From Rhizobium sp. BK399 (lineage in GTDB: Bacteria > Pseudomonadota > Alphaproteobacteria > Rhizobiales > Rhizobiaceae), in the NCBI RefSeq assembly GCF_014194695.1, contig NZ_JACIAH010000022.1, positions 1 to 64,000 on the forward strand: a DNA stretch of 64,000 nt, given 5' to 3'. The position numbers and the translations under genes are program-made. Shown in pieces: positions 1 through 12,000 of the stretch (positions are counted from its first letter, which is position 1; each line of letters opens with the position of its first letter). Below the pieces are notes generated by a model. The model saw only the letters and a program-made list of their open reading frames with translations. It was not told where the DNA came from and searched no databases.

Positions 1-3000
1 ACGATATCCCCACCACCACCGGCAAGGATCGTATCGGCACCAGCCGCGCCAATCAGAACATCCCCAGCAACAGTCCCGATCAACGTCCGTGCCGCAACAG
101 GAAGCGGATCCGTGCCGCCGTCACCGGAGCCATCGTCATCGCCGCCGCCCTGGTTTTGGCCATCATCGTCACCGCCACCGTTGCCGCCACCGTCGCCACC
201 ACCGGTCTGGCCATCATCGCCACCACCGGTCTGGCCATCATCGCCCCCGCCGGTCTGGCCATCGTCGCCACCGCCGGTCTGGCCATCATCGCCACCACCG
301 GTCTGGCCATCATCGCCACCACCGGTCTGGCCATCGTCGCCACCGCCGGTCTGGCCATCATCGCCACCACCGGTCTGGCCATCATCGCCACCACCAGTCT
401 GGCCATCATCGCCCCCACCGGTTTGACCATCATCGCCACCACCCTGATTATCCTGCTGGTTGGTTCCGAAGATGTCTTCGGGCAGGCCAGTCAGCCCGGT
501 GTTGCGTGCAATGATCGCGGCAAAGCCCTGTTCTTCAACGATGTCGTAGAAGTCGAGGTTTTCCACGCGGTCGAGGTAGTAGAGGCGATCGCCTTCCTGA
601 ATGCGGTCCAGTTGTTCGTGCAGGATGACCCAGAATGTCTGCCCGACGACACCGCCGTTGATGTGCTTCTCGGCAAGGCCGCCGACGAATAAGTCGACAC
701 GGTCTATGCCCTTGACGACGCCAGTGCCATCCGGCTGCATCGCGACGTCAATATTGGGATTGATCTGCTTGAATTTCGCAATGTCGCCCGCCTGCAGTAC
801 GAGGTCCGGATAGGCTTGGCGGAACTGGTTGATGACAGTGTCCGACAGGCCGTTGCGGGTCTGGAAGTCCTCCCAGGACGTATAAGGGTTGAGGTCGCCG
901 GCGAAGCCGACAGCCTCGTGCACATAGGGATCGGTCGATGCCAGGAGATCCGCGCGGATCTGGTTCATCGAGCCGAGGCCCACATCCCATTCGCGGGCAA
1001 CGTCGAAGGCGAACACGTCAGCGCTGCTGCGGACAAGATCGTTGCGCACAGCATCAACGAGGTTGACATCGACTTCTTCTGCCGGCTGCACGACGCCACC
1101 GGCAAGGATGCCGTTGATTCCGAGCTGTTCATAACCCGGTTGTGGCACGTAGCCGGGAGGCAACGGGGCAGTGAACGCGCTGACGTCATTCGTCGGATTG
1201 AGGAAGGCGTCGAACAGTGCAACCTGGGTCGGATGGCCTTGCGCATCCATAACGGTCAGGTTCTGGCCGATCAGCGAGTGGCCGAAGCGATAGGCCGCCG
1301 TCGCGAATTCGTGCGACACGCGGGCATCGACGTCGGGGTTGTACTCGTTGAAGCCATGCTCGCCGTCACCCTTCATCCCACCGAGCAGCTTGTCGGCAAA
1401 CTCGGTATAGACGACACGCTGGTATTCGGCCTCGTTGATCACCTTGGCGGCCTGGAAGAGTTCCTCGGCCGTACCGGCGAAACCAGCCTCCAGCAACCCG
1501 GCCACATGGAAGTTATGGTTGCGTGCCCAGATGGTATGGATCGCCGTCAGGGCAACGTTCTCGTTGGCCCGTCCATCGCCGGCCACATAGTGATCGAGCA
1601 GGCTGATGAAGGGGTTTGTGTCGAGCAGCAGTGCAAAACCGCTGCCCATGAAGTTCTTCGTCATCTGCGGCAGCATCGTCTCATCGATGTGTCCGGTAGC
1701 ATCCACCAGACCGGCGAAGTAGTCGCGGAAGGCAATATGGCCACCCGGCAACGAAGCTGCCGCAAAGACCGTGTTGTTGGCCCAGTGATGCATGATCAGT
1801 TCACGCAGGTTGGGCAGCAGGTTGAAGTCCGGGTTGGATGGATCGGGTGCACCGGCCAAGAGCCGACCGCTGAACCCACCATGACCGTCGCCTTCCCTGA
1901 GGAACTGACCGACGAGCTCATCGGAGCCGTAAGCCTGGTTCTGGTCGGCAAAGGGCGAGGTCTTGTTGAGGTTCTCCGGAATGCCGTTGGCATCGAAGCC
2001 GGAGACCGTTCCGCGGGTCAGATCCGCCGGATTGTCGGTACCAGGCGTATGTCCGGCACCTGCTGCACCGATCTGGATCGTGCCGTTGCCACCCTTCGGC
2101 AGGAAGTCGAGTCCATGGTCGAAATACTGGCCAAACGCCATGAACAGGCTGTTGGCGTGTTCGGCACTGGTCGGCAGGTTTGGTTCCTGGGTGCCGAGCG
2201 CATTGCTGATCGCACGCGGATCCAGCCCGTTGAAAAGCGGGTTGATATCCCGGTTGTGGATGGTGTCGTTGTAATCCCCGAAATGCGCACCCGTGAGACG
2301 GATGAAGGGCTGATCGGCAGATCCATAGTCGGCATGCGCGCGATTGTTGCCGGTGCCTTCGAGGTCACGAATGCCGACCGCGTCATTGTCTTCGCCGCCC
2401 GGAAGGCCGTTCACCAGGTTCTTCAGGGCCGTGAGATCGCTGGCCGTCAGATGGAAGGCGCCACTGCCTCCGGGATTGTCGTTGCCGCCGCCTCCACCAT
2501 TGCCGCCGCCACCGTTTCCACCGGTGTCGCCGCCGCTGCCGGAGCCGGAACCGGAGCCGGCCTCAAAGGTCGGCGTGCCGGCGCTGGCAAAGGTGACCGA
2601 GTGCGTGCCGTTCGACATCGTGGTCATGCCATTGGCCGTCGTCGATGTGTAATCAGCCAGGGTCGAACCTGGTGCAAGCTTAATCACGTCCTGCGGACGC
2701 AGAGTGCCGACGATGGTGTCATGGCCGCCGTTCGAGGTGAACACGATCCGGTGTGCTGACGTCAGCGAACTGATGTCCACTGTATCGTCACCGGCCGAGC
2801 CGTCGATTGTGATGGTGCTGGTAAGCAATGTGGTCGGAGCGAAATTGCCGATGACCTGGAACGTATCGCCACCACCACCGCCGGTGATCTGGATCTCCTC
2901 GATATTCGCAAGTTCCGCGACGACCACATCATTGCGCGTGATCACGATCTGGGTCGCTGCCGCAATCGTGATGCCGGCCGCGATTGCATCGGCGCTGGCA

Positions 3001-6000
3001 TAGACCTTGAAGTTCTCGGTAGTCGCGTCGCCCACGATCTGGACGGTATCGGTGTCGCGACCGCCGTCGATAATGTCACGTCCGTCGGTGGAGCCAACGA
3101 TGATCAGGTCATTTCCGCGATCCCCAAGGATCGTGTCATTGCCCGGACCGCCATTGATGATGTCGTCACCACGGCCGCCGTCGATCGTGTCGTCCCCAGC
3201 ACCGCCATTGAGAATGTCGTTGTCGCGATCGCCGAGGATGGTATCGTCGCCGTCGCCTCCGTCGACAGTATCGGCCCCGCGGCCTGCGTCGATCGTATCA
3301 CTGCCGCCAAGGCCAAGGATGATATCATCGCCTCGGTCGCCGGTGATCGTGTCTGCAAACGCTGTGCCTGTGAGTGTGTCAGCAGCACGCGTGCCGACCA
3401 GGGTCACGCCAACACCAGGTATTGGCGGCAGCGCCGAATAGATCTGCTCCAACGTCCCATGGCCGTCCTGGTAGAGGGCACGCACACGCAGGTTAAGCCC
3501 TGCCTCCCCGTCAGTCACCGTGAAGCTCGTGCCATGGGCACGCTCCACCTCGCCGGCACCGAAGGTAAGGATGTCCTCGTAGACGCCGGATCCGGGAACC
3601 GTCTCGACCTGCCAGAAATAGTCGACTGGTCCGGTGATTGTCCCGGTCGGATTGGTGGCGCTCACATTGTCGGCATCCGTGATTCCAGCAAACGACACCG
3701 TCAATACCGTACCGGCAGCAGCCGTCTCGACAGGTGTTACACCGTCGAGGATCGACATCACGCCGGAAGGCGCAGCATTCGTAACGCCGGGAGCCGCATT
3801 CGGGAGCAAGACCGAGCCATCGGAGAACTGCAGCCGCTCGATGTTCGTCAACCGGTCGGTGCCGTCGGTGCCGACATTGTCCGTCACCGTCGTCAGACCA
3901 CCGACCGTCGTGATCGTGTAGTTCGCCTGCCTGCCCGAGAAAACCGCCGTGTCAAAGGCGGCCGTGCCGGTCTTGATCTCACGCACGATGTTCAACTGGC
4001 CAGGGCTCCACGTGCCATCCAGCATCCTCGCCTGGAATTCCAGATCGGCCATGCTGTCGAAGGAGGCAATTTCCGGGCCGGTGTGGTTGGTGTCGCCTGC
4101 CGCGTAGACGGCGATGCGGACGTTCAGCCACTTGTCGCCGTCGATGACGTCGTCGCCGCCGCGACCCTCGATGATGTCACTTCCGTCACCGCCAAGGATG
4201 ATATTGCCGCCGTCGTAGAAAGTCTTGTGTGCCCCGGGCGCGAGATCGGCCGCGTAGGCTGTATCGAGCAGCTCCTGCAAACCGTTGATCAGCGCGATGT
4301 TGGTCAGCACGCTGCCCGTTGCGCCTTCTGTGGGCAGGGCTGCAGCGTCGACGTCGTTGCCGTGCAGCACGTCGCCAAAATGCGAGCCGGAGATGCCTTC
4401 GACTATATCGAAACGGATCAGCGGCGTTTGCGAACCCGGCATCTGGGGCGAGTCGAAGAAGCGATCCGAGATGTCGATGTAGACGCCGCGTTCGTTGTCC
4501 TTGAAGTCGGCCCAGTCGTAGCCGGAGCCGCCGATGTAGCGGTCACCGAAGCCGGTCTTGCCGACCATGATGTCGTCGCCGCCTTCGGCATTGAACTTGT
4601 CGTTTTCACCGTCGCCGATGAAGACGTCGTTGCCGATGATCGGGTCGTTGCCAAGCGGGTCGAAATTGTCGCCAGGCGCTCCGTCCGACGTTCCTTTCTC
4701 GATCCAGTCATCACCCTCATTGCCCATATCCTGTTCGTTGGCCTTGCTGCCCAGGATGAAGTCGTTGCCCTGGCCGCCAATTGCTTCCGAGGCGTCCTCT
4801 CCGGTGATGATGAAGTCGCTGCCGAAGCCGCCGATGATCAGGTTGACGCCGTTGCCGCCCTGGATCACGTCGTCGCCGTCGCCACCCTGGATGTTGTCGT
4901 CGCCGCCGATGTCGGTGATGATGTCGTTCCCGTCACCGCCGCGAAGCTGGTCGTTGCCGTAGCCGCCTTCAATGCGGTCGTTACCTCCGTCGCCATAAAC
5001 GGTGTCGTCGCCGGCACCCGAGATCAGTATGTCGTTGCCACTCGGATTGGCGAGGCTGCCAGGGTTGGTGCCGCCAAGCACGATGTGGTCTTCGCCGGTA
5101 TACTTGATGTAGTTGCTGTCAGGCCCGGCAGTGTCGGGATTGTCGCGAACGACCAGCGGATTGAGATCCGTGCCTCCTTCTGTCGGGTCAGCGCGACCGT
5201 CCGCGCCAAGCCCGGTGAACTGTTTGGTCGGATCGACCTCGAGTGTCCAGGTCGGCGTCGAAAAGACAAGTGCCGACAGGTGCGTCGCGCTTGTGTTAGC
5301 CATGATGAGCTTGGCGAACGAATTCCCCTCCAGCTCGGCGTTGAAGGCCAGGCCCGCGGTGCGTTCCAGATAATAGAAGCGGTCGCCGTCCTGCAGCTTT
5401 TCGAGCTGGTTCTCGAAGATGAAGTTGAAGGTCGAACCGAGCATGCCCCCGAACGGGTTCTTCTCCTCGGCAAGGCCGCCGATCCACAGATCGATGGCGT
5501 CGAGACCTGTGGTGGTCACGCCGCTAGCGAGGCTCGCCCAGGTACCGGTGGAGTTGAGGAAGTCGAGCCGGTCGGCAGGTTCGCCAGCTCCGCCGAGCAC
5601 GAGGAGTGTAGCTGCCGCGCGCTTGGCCGCCGTTGTCGTGGCAGTGGTGATCGAGTCGTGCGTGCCGTAGGCGGCAATGAAATTGATCACCGATTCCGCG
5701 TGCTTCAGGTGCTGCACCAGGTCGGCCCAGCTCGTGTACGGCTTAAGGTCGGAGTTTCCGGTCTGCCGGTAGATGTCGCGGCGAACGGCATTCAGCGAGG
5801 GAATGCCGACATCGCGGCCACGCGCGATGTTGATCGCCGGCAAGTCGAGGGGCAAACCAAGCAGATTGTTGCGAAGCGCTTCGGTCACGAACTCGTCGAT
5901 CTCGTTGCCGACCTGGCGGGTGACGCCGCGTACGATAGCGCTGGTTGCATCCTCCGGAGTGGTCCCGCTCGCGGCGAAAGCCAGCGGGTTCAGGAAGGCT

Positions 6001-9000
6001 GCGATCAGGCCGGTCTGCTGATTGCCGGCTTCGGTCGGGTTTCCATCGCCCACAACGTTGAAATTCTCATCGTAGCGGTCGACCGTCTCGGTCAGCATCG
6101 AATGGCCGAAACGATAGACGGTATGGGCGAACTCGGCCACGATCGACGGGTCGAGGTCGGCGTCATAGACCTGCGTCGGGGCGAAGAACAGGTCGACATT
6201 CGGCTGAATGGTGCGCGCGAACTCCTCGAACACCAGATGCTGGTACTGCATCTCGGTGCCGAATTTGGCTGCCTGGAACAGGCGTTCGCCGTCCCACTGC
6301 AGGGCCGCTATCTCTGTAGGTGTCGTCGGGAAGGCAGCTGGTCCGGTACCTTCAACCAGCCATTCCTTGAGGAAGTCGAGGTTGTTGGCCGCGAGGACCG
6401 TTTCCTTGGTCTGGTCGACCAGCCGGTTGTGTTCGTGGTGGAAGATCGAGTGCACGGCGGTGAGGCCGATGTTCTCGTTCACGCGTCCGTCGCCGGCGAT
6501 GTAATGGGCGTCGAGCAGTTCGTTGTCGTAAGCAAGGTTGTTGCCTCCCGGTCCGACGGGAACGGCATTTCCGGTATCCGTATCGGCATCGGGCGCGAGA
6601 ACACCGGCATTGAACACCGGCACGGCGTTATGCGCGATATCGTTGAGGAAGGCGTGGCCGGTGCGCACGGCATTGGCAAGCGAGATCGGCGCAAGAGGAT
6701 TACCCTCGACAAGGACGTCGTCACTCGTCCCGCCGATGCCGTCAGCCCCCTTCATCACGACCTGCGGGAAGCCATTCGGCCCGCGAATGAAATTGCCGTA
6801 GGCGTCGGTGGCCAGCAGAGGCACGTTGTCGAAGTCTGCATCGGTGAGATTGATGCCAAGGATGTCGTTCGCCTGTGCCTTGACAACCTTCCAGGTCGCC
6901 ATGCCGCCGATCTCGCGATCATCACCGCCGCCGAAGTGACCATCCGCGCCGAGATCCCAGTTGGTGATCAGCTTGCCGGTGGCGTGCGCCCCGGTACCGT
7001 CCAGACTGTAGGCACGCAGGAATACCTGGTGCGATGGATGCGAGGAATAGGTCTGGTTCTGGTCGACAAATGGCGTCGTAGTGTTGGTGCCAGCGTGGGT
7101 ATTGTCGGCGGATTCGTCAACGGCGGTCGCCGGGTTGTCGAGCAGGATGCCGTCTGGGCCTGCTTGCGTCGCCCGCGTCACCACCATGAAGTTCGAATTG
7201 CCGCCGGGGACATAAAGCGGATCGTCCGGCTGCAGGGGAATGTAGATGGTGCCGTTCCCCCCCTTGGTGACGAGGTCAAGTCCGTGGTCGAAGAACTGAC
7301 CAAAGAACGTGAACCAGGAATTGAAAGGTGCCGAGAGGCCTACGTCAGGCGCGACCGCGTCGATCTTGAATACGTCTTTGTCATCAGCCGTGCCGAAGAG
7401 ACCGTCGATTCCCGGGCTTTTGACGATCGAGACGCCGTCTTTCAGGACGTCGTCATTACCCGGTGCGCCGAAGTCAAGTTGGCCGTTGAGGCCCGGATCG
7501 AACGCGGCAGCGTAGGCCGCCGGGTTGTTGGCGGTCTGGTCAACGACGAGATTGCTGATCGTGCGCGGATCCGAATCGACGACACTGATCGATGAATTGT
7601 AGTTGGTGTTGGTGACGGGCGGCGGCCCGCCTGGTCCCAGGCTGAATGGACTTTCATCCTGCTCGTCCAGGAAGTTCGGTGGTACCACCCGCGGGAACGT
7701 GTTGTCGGCCGCCCCGAATTCGCTCTGGTCGATACCGTTGAGGTGCACGAGGTTGTTGTTTGAGCCGTCGACAGCACGCAGCCCAAGCGGCGAGCGAACG
7801 TTCGGGATCAGTGACAGGAGGCTCGCACCGTGCGCGTGGGCTTCGGCAATCTTGATCTGATCAAGAATGAACTGCAGGTCGGAGACCGCCATATGAATGC
7901 CGGCGCCGCCGGCGGTGACTTCGTTGAGCGGAGCTGCGACGGTCGGCGGGACGACAGGTGCAGCGGCGATCGCTGCAGTCGGTGCCGAGAAGACCGTTTC
8001 CGTCACACCATGGGCGTCCTGGTAGTAGGCCTTGACACGGATAGGCAAGCCAACAAGGTCTGGCGTCACGCGGAAGTTGACGCCATCCGCGCTCAGGAAA
8101 GCAAGGTCGCCCGCTGGCAGGAGGATGATGTCTTCAAAGACGCCATCGCCATTGCGATCGACTTGCCAGTAGTAGGAGACGGACTCGGTGATTGCCCCAG
8201 AATCGGGATTGTCTCCATCGGTCACGCCGGCAATCGACACCTCAAGCAACTGGCCGGCTGTCGGTGTGCCGTCTGCGGCATGCGTTGTAGCATCGCGAAT
8301 CTCAAGCAATCCAACCGGTTCCGCGTTGAGGCCGGGCACGACGACCTGGGCCTCATCCGCGAATTGCAGCCGCTCGATATGGGTCAGCGTATCCGTGCCA
8401 TCGCGGGCAACCACACTGTCGGCGACCGTTACGATGTCGTCGCTGAAGTCTGCCGTTCCCCTGTCGTCGATGGTGACGGTATAGTCGGCCCTGTTGCCCG
8501 AGAAGACGGCCGTGTCGAAGGCGTTTCCGCCGGTCGAGCTGCCATCCATGATCTCGCGGATCGCATGCAATTGGCCCGGATTGTAGGTGCCCGCCAGCAT
8601 GAACGGCATCAACTGGACCATGTTGTCGAATGAGGCAATCGGCGTGCCGGTGTGATTTATGTCATCGGCCGCATAGACGCCGATACGCACGTTCAGCCAC
8701 TTGTCGCCATCGATCAGATCGTCGCCGCCGCGGCCCTCGATGATGTCGCTGCCGTCACCACCGAGGATGATGTTGCCGGTCGCAAATCCCGTCGTCGACA
8801 GCCCGGCACCCCCGAGCAGCGCGTCGAGTTGGTCGATGAGTGCAACGTTGGTCAGTGCGCCTCCGGTGGCGCCTCCATGGTTGACGATCGTGACGGCGTC
8901 AACGTCGTCGCCGCGCAGTACGTCGGCATACCTCGAACCTGACAGGCCTTCCACCTCCGCGAAACGGTCGAGGATCGAAGCAGGCGAAGCGCCGATGGGC

Positions 9001-12000
9001 TGGAAAGCGCCGATGTTGGTCGCCGGTGCGCCGTGTGGTTGCGCCAACGCAGCCAGCGTCAGGTCAACGGTCACGCCGAAGCGGTCATTCAGATAGGTGA
9101 CCCAGTCGAAGCCCGACATCCCGTCCATCTTGTCCTGGGCGTCGCTGCCGGTGAAGATATCGTCGCCGCCTTCGCCGATCATTTCGTCGAAGCCGCCGCC
9201 ACCGATGAAGATGTCGTTGCCGATCACGTCGTCGGCCAGCACAGGCGAGAAGTTGTCGCCGGGCGCTCCGTCCTGAGTACCCATTTCGATCCAGTCGTCG
9301 CCTTCATTGCCGGTCGGCGGCAGATTGGTCTTGGCACCGAGGATGAAGTCGTCGCCGGTGCCGCCGAACGTCGTCGAGATGTCTTCCGTGGTGATGATGA
9401 AGTCCTGGCCGTCACCGCCGAGGATCAGGTTGCCAAGAACCGACATGCTGCCGACGACAATGACGTCGTTGCCGGCGCCGCCTTCAATGCGATTGTCGCC
9501 AAACGAGTCGGACAGGATGTCGTCGCCGTCGCCGCCGAGAATTGTGTCGTTACCCGCGCCCCCCTCGAGCCTGTCATTGCCGCCATCGCCATAAAGAGTG
9601 TCGTCGCCTTCGCTCGAGATGATGATGTCATCGCCAGCCGTACCACCGAGAACGACATGGTCCTCGCCCGTGTAGTGGAGATAGTTCGTGTCCACTCCAC
9701 CCGTCGCCGGATTGTCGCGAATAACAAGAGGAACAACTTCGATGCCATTGATCTCGAGACCGCCGGTCGGATCCGCGCGGCCATCGGCACCGAGCCCGGT
9801 GTGCTGCCGTGTTTGGTCGACTTCGAGCGTGAAGGCAGGTGTTGTGAAGATCGCGTTCGGCAGATGCGTCGCGTCGCTATTCAGCATCACCAGCTTGGCA
9901 AAGGAGTTGTTTTCCAGCTCAGTGCCGAAATGCATGCCAGCCGTGCGCGACAGATAGTAGAAGCGGTCCCCGTTCTGCAGCGATTCAAGCTGGGTCTCGA
10001 AGACGAAGTTGAAGGTCGAGCCGAGCATGCCGCCAAACGGCATTTTTTCTTCCGCAAGGCCGCCGATCCAGAAATCGACGTCGTTGAGGCCGCCAAGCGA
10101 GCCACCGGCATAGGCGCCGGTGGCGTTCAGGAAATCTAAGCGGTCGCCCGGAGCTCCGGCTCCGCCAAGGACGATCGCGGTCGCAATCGCGCGCTTGTCG
10201 ACCAATGTCGTCGCGCTGGTGATCAACGGATGCGTGCCATAGGCCGCGATGAAGTTGATCAGCGACTCCGCGTGCTTGAGATGATCGGCAAAGTCGGCCC
10301 AGCTGATATAAGGCTTGAGCTGGCTGTCGCCGGTCATGGCGAAGAATTCGGCCCGCGCGTTGTTGAACGAGGGAATGCCGGTGTCACGGCCGCGCGCGAT
10401 ATTCAGCGCCGGCAGGTCGAGCGGCAGGCCAAGCAGGTTGTTGCGCAATGCCTCGGTGACGAATTCGTCGATCTCGTTGCCAACCTGGCGGGTTACACCG
10501 CGAACGATCGCGCCGGTCGCCTGTTCGGGCGTCAGGCCACTATTGGCATAGGCAAGCGGATTGAGGAACGCCGCGATCAGGCCGAGTTGCGGGTCGCCAC
10601 CGACGGTATTGAAGTTTGGATCCAGGCGATCGACCGTCTCGGTCAGCATAGAATGGCCAAAGCGGTAGACCGTATGTGCGAACTCGGCAAGAATCGCCGG
10701 GTTGATCGTGGTATCGTAGCCGTTCGGCGCTAGAAATTCATCGACCTGAGGCTGGACTGTGCGAGCGAACTCCTCGAACACAAGATGTTGATACTGCATC
10801 TCCGTGCCGAATCTCGCAGCCTGGAATAGGCGTTCGCCATTCCACTGCAGGGCGGCGATCTCTTCCGATGTAGTCGGGAAGGTGTCTGGCCCTGTATCGG
10901 GAATCAGCCATTGCTTGAGAAACGCAAGATCGCCGGATGTCAGCACCGTGTCCTTGGTCTGCTCGACCAGCCGGTTATGCTCGGAGTGGAACACAGCGTG
11001 CACGGCGGTAAGGCCAATGTTCTCGTTCACACGGCCGTCGCCGGCGATGTAGTGCGCGTCGAGAAGCTCATTGTCGTATTGGCCGGCAGCAAGCGGGCCG
11101 GTGTTGACGATGTTGTCCGCATCCGGGGTCTTGCCGGTGGGATCGGCATTGTGCGCGATGTCGTTCAGGAAGGCATGGCCGGTGCGGGCCGCGCCGGCGA
11201 GGCTGATCGGCGCGGCCAGGTTGCCCTCGGTGAAGGAACCGTCGGTCATCATGACCAGCGGCATCCCGTTCGGCCCCTTGATGAAATTCCCATAGGCATC
11301 GACAGCCAGAACCGGCACATTGCCGACATCAGCATCGGTGAGATTGATGCCGAGGATGTCGCGAGCCTGTGCCTTCACCACGGCCCAGGTTGCCATGCCA
11401 CCGATCTCGACATCGTCGCCGGTCCCGAACAGGCCGTCCGCCCCGAGATTGCGGTTGGTAATAAGTTCGCCAGTCGCCACGGGATCGCCATTGGCATTCA
11501 GCTCATAGGCGCGCAGGAATACCTGGTGCGAGGGGTTCGAGGCGTAGGTCTGGCTCTGATCGACGAAGGGTGAAGTCGTGTTGGTCGCGTCCAGTCCGCC
11601 CGCAGCTCGTTGCAGGACCATGAAATTAAGAGCGCCAGGCGCCGTGCTGAAAAGAGGATCATCCGGTTTCAACGGGATGAAGACAACTTCGGTCTGGCTC
11701 TGGCTCTTGGTCACCAGATCGAGTCCATGGTCGAAGAACTGGCCGAAGAAGGTCATCCAGGCGTTGAACGGCGCCGACAGGCCTGCATCAGCGGTGACGT
11801 TCGGGATGAAGTTGACTGGAGTGTCGTCAGCTGTACCGAACAGACCGTCCAGCCCGGGGCTCATGACGACGCTTGATCCGGGCGTCTGGGCGGCTGCGGC
11901 CTGAGCTGCCGGGTTGTTGTCCGTCTGATCGACGATCAGGTTGCTGATCGTGCGCGGCTCGGAATCCACAACCGTCGTTCCCGGTGTCGCATAGCTCGTG

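Noticed and set aside
204..443. Possible CRISPR or regulatory repeat array
   Set aside because: Units are contiguous 24-mers with no spacers and are read in frame as DDGQTGGG; this is a protein repeat.
816..2759. Long plus-strand open frame of 647 codons
   Set aside because: It lies opposite the third peroxidase domain; its translation has no motifs while the minus-strand frame encodes clear peroxidase motifs. High-GC antisense shadow.
3459..7595. Plus-strand open frame of 1378 codons
   Set aside because: Opposite peroxidase domain 2 and RTX repeats; rich in Val, Arg and Gly in the manner of an antisense shadow, with no ribosome binding site.
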